Below, piece by piece: positions 23,100 through 30,513 of a DNA stretch of 56,745 bases. The position numbers were made by a program, and so were the translations under genes. Within the stretch, counting starts at the first letter, position 1. Every line of letters begins with the position of its first letter. The notes below the pieces were generated by a model that was not told where the DNA came from, made no database searches, and worked only from the letters and a program-made list of their open reading frames with translations. Source of the DNA: Clostridia bacterium (GTDB lineage Bacteria; Bacillota; Clostridia; Christensenellales; Borkfalkiaceae); assembly GCA_017504465.1 (NCBI GenBank), contig JAFVRE010000032.1:1-56745 (forward strand), in the 5' to 3' direction.

Positions 23100-24035
23100 T
23101 CATAAATGAATCTCCACTTTGTACTGTCTGCAAAGTTTTTCCAAAATCTCCGAAAAGTACGGAGGCAGGGGCGCGTTAAAGGTCATTTCTTTTCCCGTCG
23201 TCGGGTGGGTTAAAACAAGCGTATTCGCATGCAAAAGCTGACCGTTTAGAGCGAATTTTTGCTTTTTGTAGCCGTACACAGGATCCCCCACTACAGGATT
23301 GCCCATATGCTTAGCGTGCACGCGGATTTGGTGCGTTCTACCCGTTTGTAAAGAAAATCTGCAAAGCGTATATTCCTTTGAAAAGCGAGCTACAACCTCG
23401 TAATCGGTCACGGCGATTTTACCCTTTCCGTCGGGTAACACCGCCATTTTTACACGCTCGGTCGGATGTCTTCCGATATCCGTCACGATACGTCCGCTAT
23501 CCGCTTTTACACTGCCTTCCAAAAGGGCGTAATAAATTCTTCTGCAGGTCTTTTCGGCAATTTGTCCCGCAAGGCTCGCGTGCGCCTTATCGTTTTTTGC
23601 AACGACTAATAGCCCCGACGTGTCCTTGTCTATTCTATGCACAATTCCCGGCCGCAATACTCCGCCGATCCCGCTCAAACTATCCAGCGCATACAAAAGC
23701 GCATTGACGAGCGTGCCTTCCGAGTTGCCGTTGCCGACGTGTACCGTCATACCTTGCGGTTTATTGACGATTGCAAAATCTTGGTCTTGATACAAAATTT
23801 CAATCGGAATATTCTCCGCTTTGACTTCGTATTCTACGGCGTCGGGAACGTCCAGCGTCACTTGGTCTCCAATCTTAATTTCCGCGCCCGCTTTCGCCTT
23901 TTTTCCGTTCAATAGAACTTGCCCGTCGTCAATCAGCTTTTTTAATCGCGAGCGAGTAAATTCTTCCGTTTGCTCACTTAAAAATACGTCCAGCCGTTTG
24001 TAATTGTCTTCCGCAACAAACAGCCTTTTATCCAT
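23100..24035 (-). CDS. rluD: RluA/RluD family rRNA pseudouridine synthase
   Basis: 311 residues. The N-terminal S4 domain (RLDVFLSEQTEEFTRSRLKKLIDDGQVLLNGK) is followed by the catalytic RluD domain with GIVHRIDKDTSGLLVVAKN (catalytic Asp in HRIDKDTSG), FSLQTGRTHQIRVHAKHMG and GDPVYGYKK. It makes pseudouridine in 23S rRNA; the exact position cannot be told. It overlaps lspA by 8 bp, the classic lspA-rluD pair. Confidence 0.95.
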   Translation of the reverse strand: MDKRLFVAEDNYKRLDVFLSEQTEEFTRSRLKKLIDDGQVLLNGKKAKAGAEIKIGDQVTLDVPDAVEYEVKAENIPIEILYQDQDFAIVNKPQGMTVHVGNGNSEGTLVNALLYALDSLSGIGGVLRPGIVHRIDKDTSGLLVVAKNDKAHASLAGQIAEKTCRRIYYALLEGSVKADSGRIVTDIGRHPTERVKMAVLPDGKGKIAVTDYEVVARFSKEYTLCRFSLQTGRTHQIRVHAKHMGNPVVGDPVYGYKKQKFALNGQLLHANTLVLTHPTTGKEMTFNAPLPPYFSEILEKLCRQYKVEIHL

Positions 24036-24798
24036 TCTTTTCCGCCTCGTTATCTTTGGGCTCGTCCGTTGCTTGCCCTTCGCTTGCCTTTTCCGATTTC
24101 AAAAGCTTTTTTTGTTTTTTCTCTTCCGCTTTTACGAGTTCTAATGATTCCGCTTCTTCCTGCAACGCTTTATACTTGCCCTTCGGCGAATAAGCGTACG
24201 TATCGAAAAACAAGCACGCCGCTACGAGCGCCGCCGCGCCGCCGCAAATGAAAAAGTCAGCAAAATTACAAACCCCAAATCCAAGCGCCGAGATGTCCAC
24301 CATATCGCGAACACCGTCGCGGATTGCCGCCGCCGTGGACGGATCCCAAACCTGATAATAAACACGGTCGATGAGATTGCCTACCCCGCCTGCTATTACG
24401 AAAACGAGCGCAACTCGGATAAACGTTCTTCTCTTGTCGCACTTAAAATACATAACCGTGAGCGCGAGCATAATGACGCCCGTCATCGCCACCACCGCTA
24501 TTTTCGTGGCAATACTTGCCGTCGAGCCGATCCCGAACGAGATCCCTCGGTTATACGTAATCGTCAAGTTCACCCAACCGGGTATGAGCTCGTACAAGGT
24601 AGGTTTTCCGTTTTCGTCGATGAAGATTACGTCCGCGAATGCCTTGGTCAGCTGATCGATAAGTATTAAGATAAAGAAGAGTAAAATCCCCCAAAGATAA
24701 GATCCCGCTAACGAGTTGGATTTTGCCTTTTTAGAGCTCGTATTTTCCGTTTGCGGATTCTTCTTTTCGTCTAAGGTTGTTTGGTTGGTTTGTTCCAT
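24028..24798 (-). CDS. lspA: Lipoprotein signal peptidase with extended termini
   Basis: 256 residues from ATG 24798 (AAAGGAC upstream), against about 160 for the family. The core has four helices and the two catalytic Asp motifs GGVGNLIDRVYY and VCNFADFFICGG, with YNRGISFG before them. The N-terminal ~35 residues and C-terminal ~50 residues are charged, low-complexity extensions, and a ~20-residue insertion sits between the Asp motifs. LspA cleaves prolipoprotein signals after Lgt acts; lgt is in the same operon. Confidence 0.93.
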   Translation of the reverse strand: MEQTNQTTLDEKKNPQTENTSSKKAKSNSLAGSYLWGILLFFILILIDQLTKAFADVIFIDENGKPTLYELIPGWVNLTITYNRGISFGIGSTASIATKIAVVAMTGVIMLALTVMYFKCDKRRTFIRVALVFVIAGGVGNLIDRVYYQVWDPSTAAAIRDGVRDMVDISALGFGVCNFADFFICGGAAALVAACLFFDTYAYSPKGKYKALQEEAESLELVKAEEKKQKKLLKSEKASEGQATDEPKDNEAEKNG

Positions 24799-24805
24799 GC
24801 TTCGT

Positions 24806-26254
24806 TTAGTCCTTTTTCTTGTTACTTTCACGGATTTTGTTAATCATACCCGTTTTTAAATCGTATAATTTTTCAGATAAGTCCACCTTGTAGGTTTGAG
24901 GCATATCCAAACGCAAATATTCCTCCCAGAATTTCGCCTTTTCTCTAAGCGAGAACTCTTTTACGTCTAAAAGTTTAGGGAACTCGTAAACAAGCTCGCC
25001 CTTTTTAACAATCGTCTTTAATAACTTTTCCGCTTTGAAATTTTCCACCGTGCATTTTTTCCACGTCTCGATCGGATGGAAAATAGTAAGGGGCTTGCTT
25101 TCGTCGATTTCTTCTTCGTGCATGGTGATGAGGTCGGCTATCGCCATACCGTCCTTTTTATCGTACAAGCGATACAAGCTCTTGAACGCGGGGTTGGTCG
25201 TCTTTTCGGAATTGTCCGAAAGCTTGATCTTCGGCGTCATTGTTCCGTCCTCGTTCACAACCGCCGATAATTTATATACTCCGCCGAGTGCAGGCAAGTC
25301 TTCCGAAGTGATTAGCTTCGTACCTACCCCCCACAAATCAATTTTTGCGCCCTGTTGTAAGAGCGAGGAAATCAAGCGTTCGTCGAGATCGCCCGATACG
25401 CAAATAATCGCGTCTTCAAAGCCCGCCTCGTCGAGCATTTCTCTGGATTTTTTGGAAAGGTATGCAAAATCCCCGCTGTCAAGACGGATTCCGCGCGGTT
25501 TGTATCCCTTTTTACGAAGTTCTTTAAACACCTTTATCGCGTTGGGCACGCCGCTTCTCAACGTGTCGTAGGTATCTACGAGCAATAAGCAATTTTCAGG
25601 ATAGCTTTCCGCATAGGCGCGGAATGCCTCGTACTCGCTGTCGAAATCCATAACCCAGCTATGCGCCATCGTTCCCGCCACGGGTACGCCAAAATTCTTG
25701 CCTGCTATTACGTTGGAAGTGGAAGAGCAGCCGCCGATAATTGCGGCTCTTGCGCCATAAATACCTGCGTCGGGGGCTTGCGCCCTGCGAAGCCCGAACT
25801 CCATAACTCCGCCGCGCGTTGCAGCTCGGCAAATTTTTGAAGACTTGGTCGCTATCAGCGTTTGATGATTGATGATATTAAGTAGCGCGGTTTCCGCAAA
25901 CTGCGCTTGAATCAAAGGCGCTTTTATCGTTAAAATCGGCTCGCCGGGGAATACCACTTCGCCTTCTCGAACAGCGTACACGTCGCCCGTGAATTTCATA
26001 TTCTTGAAGTACTCCAAAAACTCTTCACTGAAAAGATTGAGAGAACGAAGATACTCGATATCGTCGTCGGTGACGTTCCAATTCAAAAGGTAGTCCATGG
26101 CTTGTTCCAAGCCAGCCGCTATCGAATACGTCAGCATTTTGTTGCGACGGAAAAAAAGATCGAAAACAACTTCTTCTTCATGCTTGCCGTGCTTGAAAAA
26201 GCCGTAACCCATTGTGATTTGATAAAGATCTGTTAAAAGTGTCAAATTTCTCAT
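24806..26254 (-). CDS. pncB: Nicotinate phosphoribosyltransferase
   Basis: 482 residues. Motifs: LLTDLYQITMGYGFFKHG at the start, FDLFFRRNKM, MEFGLRRAQAPDAG (substrate-binding EFGxRRA), GTMAHSWVMDF (catalytic His) and IRLDSGDFAYLS. It converts nicotinate, PRPP and ATP to nicotinate mononucleotide in NAD salvage. The start overlaps the end of lgt by 4 bp; lspA follows after 7 bp. NAD salvage inside a lipoprotein-maturation operon is not a usual arrangement. Confidence 0.96.
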   Translation of the reverse strand: MRNLTLLTDLYQITMGYGFFKHGKHEEEVVFDLFFRRNKMLTYSIAAGLEQAMDYLLNWNVTDDDIEYLRSLNLFSEEFLEYFKNMKFTGDVYAVREGEVVFPGEPILTIKAPLIQAQFAETALLNIINHQTLIATKSSKICRAATRGGVMEFGLRRAQAPDAGIYGARAAIIGGCSSTSNVIAGKNFGVPVAGTMAHSWVMDFDSEYEAFRAYAESYPENCLLLVDTYDTLRSGVPNAIKVFKELRKKGYKPRGIRLDSGDFAYLSKKSREMLDEAGFEDAIICVSGDLDERLISSLLQQGAKIDLWGVGTKLITSEDLPALGGVYKLSAVVNEDGTMTPKIKLSDNSEKTTNPAFKSLYRLYDKKDGMAIADLITMHEEEIDESKPLTIFHPIETWKKCTVENFKAEKLLKTIVKKGELVYEFPKLLDVKEFSLREKAKFWEEYLRLDMPQTYKVDLSEKLYDLKTGMINKIRESNKKKD

Positions 26255-27306
26255 TTTTCTTTGTTCTCCTTTTTGTCCGTCTTCTTGCTCTCTTTTACGG
26301 GAGCTTCTTCATAGTTTTCAGGGTAAATTTCACACATCATATTGATTTTATTTTTATACGGAACTTCGCTCTTTACGTCTTTGATGTACTCCACAATCCC
26401 GTAAGGCACGCCGCGCTTTGAACCGAACAGCACCCCTTCTTTCCGTTTGTTTAAAAGCAATACCGTAAATAACAGCCCTGCGCCAAACAGGAAAATGAGC
26501 AAGGAAAATACGAGCGACCACTGAATCCCGCCTTCTACACCGCCTTGGAGAATGTACTGGCTATCGCGCAAAGGTTCCATAATCGAGCGGACCATGCCAT
26601 AGCTTAAAAAGTAACAAGCGGTATTCACGCCGTTGGGTTTTTTAGGATTTTTCCAAGCGTTGATAAAGAGCAAAATTGCAACGATCGTGTTTGCAAGGCT
26701 TTCGTAGAAGAAGAACGCGTAATGCCATTTCCCGCCCGTAATGTCCGAAGTGCCGCCGAATAATTTTTGAAAAGTGAGCGTGAACGTCTGCAAACAGTTT
26801 CCGCCCGGCGTTTTATTGATATACACTGCAAAGGGGAAGAATTGTAAAGCTTCGTTCGTCACTTCTTGACCGTAAACTTCTTGATTCGCGAAATTCCCCC
26901 AACGCCCGATCGCTTGGGCAAGCAATAAGCCTACGACGATACAGTCGCCCACTCTGAAAAAGTTGACTTTCTTGAAATAGCTGACAAGCGCAACCGAAAT
27001 CAATCCGCCCAAAATTCCGCCGATAATCGAAAGTCCGCCGCTTCGTATGCCTTCAAAGGAAAACCAGTGCTGAATGGGCACGTTATCGGTAATGCAATAA
27101 AACAGCCTTGTCGTAAAAATTGCCGAAGGCAAACAGATACAAAAATACGTCAAGAACAAATCGGTGGATAAATTTCTCCGCTTAAACAAGAGATAGATAA
27201 CCCCGAACGCAACCATAATCCCGGTAACGATAATGAGAGCGTATGCGTTGATCGTGAACCCGAACACGTTAATCCCCGGGTTTTGATAAGCTAAAAGCGA
27301 ATTCAT
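26251..27306 (-). CDS. lgt: Prolipoprotein diacylglyceryl transferase
   Basis: 351 residues from ATG 27306, with AAGGAGG upstream; longer in-frame starts overlap the leader structures. Seven-helix protein with the Lgt signature AIGRWGNFANQEVYG and a conserved GGLSIIGGILGG region. The C-terminal ~40 residues are charged and disordered (KESKKTDKKENKEK). It transfers diacylglycerol from phosphatidylglycerol to the lipobox cysteine. It heads the operon lgt-pncB-lspA-rluD-DUF512-der-plsY. Confidence 0.95.
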   Translation of the reverse strand: MNSLLAYQNPGINVFGFTINAYALIIVTGIMVAFGVIYLLFKRRNLSTDLFLTYFCICLPSAIFTTRLFYCITDNVPIQHWFSFEGIRSGGLSIIGGILGGLISVALVSYFKKVNFFRVGDCIVVGLLLAQAIGRWGNFANQEVYGQEVTNEALQFFPFAVYINKTPGGNCLQTFTLTFQKLFGGTSDITGGKWHYAFFFYESLANTIVAILLFINAWKNPKKPNGVNTACYFLSYGMVRSIMEPLRDSQYILQGGVEGGIQWSLVFSLLIFLFGAGLLFTVLLLNKRKEGVLFGSKRGVPYGIVEYIKDVKSEVPYKNKINMMCEIYPENYEEAPVKESKKTDKKENKEK

Positions 27307-27338
27307 AAAACGCCTCCTTAAAAAAATCAAGTTACCCG

Positions 27339-27376
27339 CCGCGATATTTCGCAGCCGGATAAAGCTATGCTTTATC
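27339..27376 (-). promoter_or_regulatory. Two adjacent leader hairpins before lgt
   Basis: On the minus strand GATAAAGC-ATA-GCTTTATC (27376-27358) and CTGCGA-AATA-TCGCGG (27354-27339, one G-U pair that favours the minus strand). They lie in the 5' leader. No riboswitch class was recognised. Confidence 0.5.
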
Positions 27377-27391
27377 ACTTTTTTCTCGTCT

Positions 27392-27420
27392 ATTATAACA
27401 TAACAAAAAAAAATCGTCAA
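27392..27420 (-). promoter_or_regulatory. Promoter of the lgt operon
   Basis: TTGACG (27420-27415), 17-bp spacer containing a T tract, TATAAT (27397-27392). Confidence 0.85.
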
Positions 27421-27504
27421 GAATTCCCTGCCGATTTTTTTTCTTTTTCACTATTTTTCAAATATTCAACAGCGCGATTTCCGCCTTTTTTCACATTTTA
27501 ATCG

Positions 27505-28143
27505 TTATTTCGACAAAAACGGTAGTTTTTTAAGCAAAATCGGAAACAAGAAAATCACCGCATAATTGACGATACAAGACCAAATTTGCCCTCTAATAAA
27601 AAATCTACTTGCAAAATACGCTAAATAATTAACAAAAAAATCTTTGATAGACTGCGTCAAATAACTCGCGCCGTTTGCATATAAAAAGAAGAACGCGGTA
27701 TTTGTAATCCCGACGGTACAAATGACAAAGGATAAAAGACAAAAGATAGCCGTCATCTTGTATCGGGTGCTTGTTTTTCTTAATTTTTCTTCCGCTAAAA
27801 GCAGCCCTGCAAGCACGGCTATTAAACCGTTTGACAAGCCCACCCAAGGCATATACGCGCCGAACGGATGCAGGAAAAATCCGATTGCATCGCCAACAAA
27901 ACACGCGACAAATCCGTAACCTGCCCCCATCAAAATACCCAAAAGCGCGCAAACTGCAATCGTGAATGAGAATTGTACAACGCCGAGTTTGACCTCAAAA
28001 AAAGTGTTGGCGACAACGGAAAAGGCGGTGGCAAGCCCTAAATAAGCAATCTTTTTCGCCTTGGGCTTGTCCGTTAAAAGCGGACTGAAAATCAGCTTTT
28101 GCCAAAAGTTAGAAAGAGCGTTTGAAAACTTCTCAAAAAACAT
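27505..28143 (-). CDS. folT: Folate-type ECF transporter S component
   Basis: 212 residues from ATG 28143. Six hydrophobic segments; family-like stretches FFEVKLGVVQFSFTIAVCALLGILMGAGYGFVACFVGDAIG and FLHPFGAYMPWVGLSNG are typical of FolT-like S components. These bind folate and dock on the shared EcfT/EcfAA' module. The tetrahydrofolate riboswitch upstream strongly supports the substrate. Its ribosome site GAGAGG lies in a hairpin that has a T run right before the ATG. Confidence 0.88.
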   Translation of the reverse strand: MFFEKFSNALSNFWQKLIFSPLLTDKPKAKKIAYLGLATAFSVVANTFFEVKLGVVQFSFTIAVCALLGILMGAGYGFVACFVGDAIGFFLHPFGAYMPWVGLSNGLIAVLAGLLLAEEKLRKTSTRYKMTAIFCLLSFVICTVGITNTAFFFLYANGASYLTQSIKDFFVNYLAYFASRFFIRGQIWSCIVNYAVIFLFPILLKKLPFLSK

Positions 28144-28213
28144 AAAAAACCTCTCGAAAGAGGTCCGCACGAAAAAACGTTCAAGGGAAACGAGGGATAG
28201 GGATTTCGTTTCC
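28141..28213 (-). promoter_or_regulatory. Expression platform between THF aptamer and folT
   Basis: Two hairpins: GGAAACGA/TCGTTTCC (arms 28213-28206 and 28193-28186), then ACCTCT-TTCG-AGAGGT (28164-28149) followed by TTTTTT and ATG. The second is a terminator and also hides the ribosome site. GCGGAC (28168-28163) just before it duplicates GCGGAC inside the aptamer and can pair with the aptamer's GTCCGC. Confidence 0.7.
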
Positions 28214-28312
28214 GAAAGCGGACGCGCCATCGCACCGCAGGGGGGCTTTACCCCTTTCGTCCGCCGACAACGTCCCGTTCGGCAGCACTTCACGCGCAAA
28301 TGGCTACTCTAT
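28214..28312 (-). promoter_or_regulatory. Tetrahydrofolate (THF-I) riboswitch
   Basis: Consensus elements in order on the minus strand: AGAGTAG (28310-28304), GCGCGTGAAGTGC, CGAACGGGACGTTGTCGG, CGGACGAAAGGGG, a GGGG/CCCC hairpin, CTGCGGTGCGATGG and the closing GCGTCCGCTTT. This matches class I THF switches, which control folate uptake and synthesis. The downstream gene is a FolT-like transporter. Confidence 0.92.
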
Positions 28313-28318
28313 GTTTCT

Positions 28319-28347
28319 ATTATACATTTTTTTGCCTTATAACGCAA
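28319..28347 (-). promoter_or_regulatory. Promoter of the THF riboswitch-folT transcript
   Basis: TTGCGT (28347-28342), 17 bp, TATAAT (28324-28319); transcription would start just before the aptamer. Confidence 0.75.
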
Positions 28348-28389
28348 GCGTTTGCGCATAAGTCAAACGAATTTACGCATACTTTTTTT

Positions 28390-29076
28390 ATGGCGCTTAT
28401 TTTTATTCGGACTTGTATCATATTCATTACGCTACTTATCATTATGCGGCTTATGGGGAAACGCCAAATCGGCGAAATGCAGCCTTACGAGCTTGTCATT
28501 ACGTTGATTATAGCCGATCTCGCCTGTATTCCCATGAGCGATACGTCTATTCCGCTCGCCTATGGGATCGTTGCTATTATCAGCATTTATTTCTTACACC
28601 AAGTTGTTTGCTTAATCGATTTGGGGATTCCAAAGGCAAAAGCCATTGTCAGCGGTTCGCCGAGTATCGTGCTGAATAAGAACGGGATTGACGATAAGGA
28701 GCTTAAGAAAAACAATCTCGATATCTCCGACCTTGTGGAAAGCCTGCGCTCGGCGGGATATTTTTCGCTCGACGCCGTGGACTACGCGTTATATGAGTCC
28801 AACGGCTCCTTTTCCGCTTTGCCAAAGCCTGAATACGAAGAAGAGCAGACTTCCCTGCCTGTTATTTTAATAAAAGATGGCAAGTTTGACGAAAACAATT
28901 TACAGCTCACAAAGCGGAATAAGGAATATTTTTTAAGAGTTTTGCGGGAGAATCATTGTGAAAATCCTAAAAAACTACTCGTTTTGACGGTGGACGGGAA
29001 TGGGAAAATTTATTTTCAAGAACGCGGTAAAAAATTCTGCGTCGTTAGAATGAACTGGGAGAAAAAATTATGGTAA
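28390..29076 (+). CDS. DUF421 (YetF-like) membrane protein
   Basis: 228 residues from ATG 28390. Three N-terminal membrane segments with the family motif RLMGKRQIGEMQPYELVITL, then a cytosolic domain with IVLNKNGIDDKELKKNNLDISDL and VDYALYESNGSFSALPK, as in YetF/YdfR/YrbG. The family is linked to spore envelope or membrane functions in Bacillus, with unclear biochemistry. No clear Shine-Dalgarno precedes the ATG. It overlaps the DUF4363 gene by 7 bp, a conserved pairing. Confidence 0.88.
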   Translation: MALIFIRTCIIFITLLIIMRLMGKRQIGEMQPYELVITLIIADLACIPMSDTSIPLAYGIVAIISIYFLHQVVCLIDLGIPKAKAIVSGSPSIVLNKNGIDDKELKKNNLDISDLVESLRSAGYFSLDAVDYALYESNGSFSALPKPEYEEEQTSLPVILIKDGKFDENNLQLTKRNKEYFLRVLRENHCENPKKLLVLTVDGNGKIYFQERGKKFCVVRMNWEKKLW

Positions 29077-29447
29077 AAACAGCTGTAAGCATTATCATCT
29101 CACTCGCCTTTATCGTGGGCGTTTGCGCGTATGAACTATACTTTGTAAACACTTCGTTTGCGGAATTTAGAAAAATACTCTGTTCGCTATACGAAAAAGC
29201 AGAAAACAGCGTTGCTACGCACGAGGACGGAATCGCCGCGCAACGATACTGGCAAGAGAAAAAGAGCGGTTTGCACGTATGGTTGCCGCACACGGCTATC
29301 GACAGCGTGGATTTTCAGCTTAGCGAGGCTTTAGGGTATCTTTACGAAGGCAGATATACGGACGCCTTGCCTAAAATCGAAGTTTTAATCGATATGTCCG
29401 AAAATATCCCCAACGCCTTTAAGCTCCTGCCTGAAAATATCTTTTAG
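29070..29447 (+). CDS. DUF4363 family protein
   Basis: 125 residues. One N-terminal membrane segment (residues about 4-24), then a helical extracytoplasmic domain with WQEKKSGLHVWLPHTAIDSVD and LSEALGYLYEGRYTDALPKIEVL, the recognisable DUF4363 pattern. Function unknown. It overlaps the DUF421 gene, with which it is often paired in Clostridia, and is followed by a terminator. Confidence 0.85.
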   Translation: MVKTAVSIIISLAFIVGVCAYELYFVNTSFAEFRKILCSLYEKAENSVATHEDGIAAQRYWQEKKSGLHVWLPHTAIDSVDFQLSEALGYLYEGRYTDALPKIEVLIDMSENIPNAFKLLPENIF

Positions 29448-29470
29448 ACTTAGTTTTTTGTAAATAAATT

Positions 29471-29505
29471 AAAGCACTTTTTCTGCTGAAAAGTGCTTTT
29501 AAAAT
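29471..29505 (+). terminator. Terminator after the DUF421/DUF4363 pair
   Basis: AAAGCACTTTT / AAAAGTGCTTT stem followed by TAAAAT; A and T tracts on both sides suggest bidirectional action, also serving the convergent gene ending at 29511. Confidence 0.85.
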
Positions 29506-29510
29506 ATCGT

Positions 29511-29927
29511 TTATGGATAGTATTGGATTAGACGTTTTGTTAAATATTCGCAGTGCGGATTGTCGGGCGAAACTTCAACGCTCAGCTTTCCTTCCGCTTT
29601 AAAGGGCGGAGACGGGAAATCCTTAATTGTAGCGGGCAAAATTATCTTTTTGACGTAGGCAGGTACGAGAATACTGCAATATTGACGGGTATATTTCGCC
29701 TCCACCCATTCGCTCCCTTGGCTGGGATGCTGCCAGTCGTGCCAGCGTTCATAGGCGGGCGCATAGTCCTGTTTATACCCCACCCAACAAATAGGTTCGC
29801 CGTTAAATGAAGGGGGCAGGTATGCGGTTTCGTCGTTTTCATCAAACTCTATCGCCGTAATGGAGTTATAATATTTATACTCCGTGCCTTCTTCTCCTAT
29901 TTTAATTTTTTCAACAGTACACTTCAC
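29511..29927 (-). CDS. Unknown protein with one degenerate BspA-type leucine-rich repeat
   Basis: 138 residues; GTG start at 29927 with GAGGAAG upstream. The C-terminal third, VKKIILPATIKDFPSPPF...SVEVSPDNPHCEYL, resembles a BspA/LRR_5 unit. The N-terminal part is Trp/Tyr-rich (ICWVGYKQDYAPAYERWHDW) and shows no known domain. There is no signal peptide, which is unusual for BspA-like proteins. The dispersed word GGGGGCAGGTATGC lies inside it on the opposite strand, encoding part of AYLPPS. Function unknown. Confidence 0.6.
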   Translation of the reverse strand: MKCTVEKIKIGEEGTEYKYYNSITAIEFDENDETAYLPPSFNGEPICWVGYKQDYAPAYERWHDWQHPSQGSEWVEAKYTRQYCSILVPAYVKKIILPATIKDFPSPPFKAEGKLSVEVSPDNPHCEYLTKRLIQYYP

Positions 29928-29950
29928 AAATCTTCCTCGCGCTTGTTAAA

Positions 29951-30304
29951 TCAAGCTAAACCGTATTTTACGATAATGCTGACCGTTGCTTGAAAAACGT
30001 TATGTAAGAATTTTTTTACGGCGTTTGACGTAGCTGCGTCGGGCGCGTCGCCTTCGTTAGATTGTATCATAGCCACTATCGCGTTAAAGTTTTGTACGAT
30101 TGTTTGCATTTCTTCTTCGATTGCCGTATATGCGTCTTCCTTTCCAACGCTTTGAATGGCGCGCATTTGCTCGATCGTCACGTTCATTTTATCTAAAATT
30201 TGCGTGTTTCCCGTCTTAATCGCGTCAACGCACTGATGATTGAGATCGGCAAGTAACGCGATAAAACGCTGCAGTTCTAAATTCCCCTCTAATTCCGTTG
30301 CCAT
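29951..30304 (-). CDS. Unknown small helical protein
   Basis: 117 residues from ATG 30304 (GAAAGG upstream). Mostly amphipathic helix: LELQRFIALLADLNHQCVDAIK, MNVTIEQMRAIQSVGK and YTAIEEEMQTIVQNFNAIVAMIQ. A C-terminal hydrophobic stretch, NVFQATVSIIVKYGL, could contact a membrane. No family recognised. It starts 23 bp upstream of the LRR-like gene and may be cotranscribed with it. Confidence 0.6.
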   Translation of the reverse strand: MATELEGNLELQRFIALLADLNHQCVDAIKTGNTQILDKMNVTIEQMRAIQSVGKEDAYTAIEEEMQTIVQNFNAIVAMIQSNEGDAPDAATSNAVKKFLHNVFQATVSIIVKYGLA

Positions 30305-30414
30305 ACCCTTTCGTTCCTTTCTTTTATTTTTTACCATTATAGCATTGCGTGCGCGATTTGTCAAGGTTATTTTCGCGCGAGAAAAAAAATCGCTTTTTTT
30401 ACGCTTTCAAATAC

Positions 30415-30443
30415 TTGAAAAAAAATTACAAATATTATATAAT
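30415..30443 (+). promoter_or_regulatory. Promoter of transketolase
   Basis: TTGAAA (30415-30420), 17-bp A-rich spacer, TATAAT (30438-30443). Confidence 0.85.
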
Positions 30444-30513
30444 GAAAAGGTAATTGTTATATATCGCGTTTGCAATAAAAACTCTGCGCTAAACGCCAAA
30501 AGGAGAAATTACT

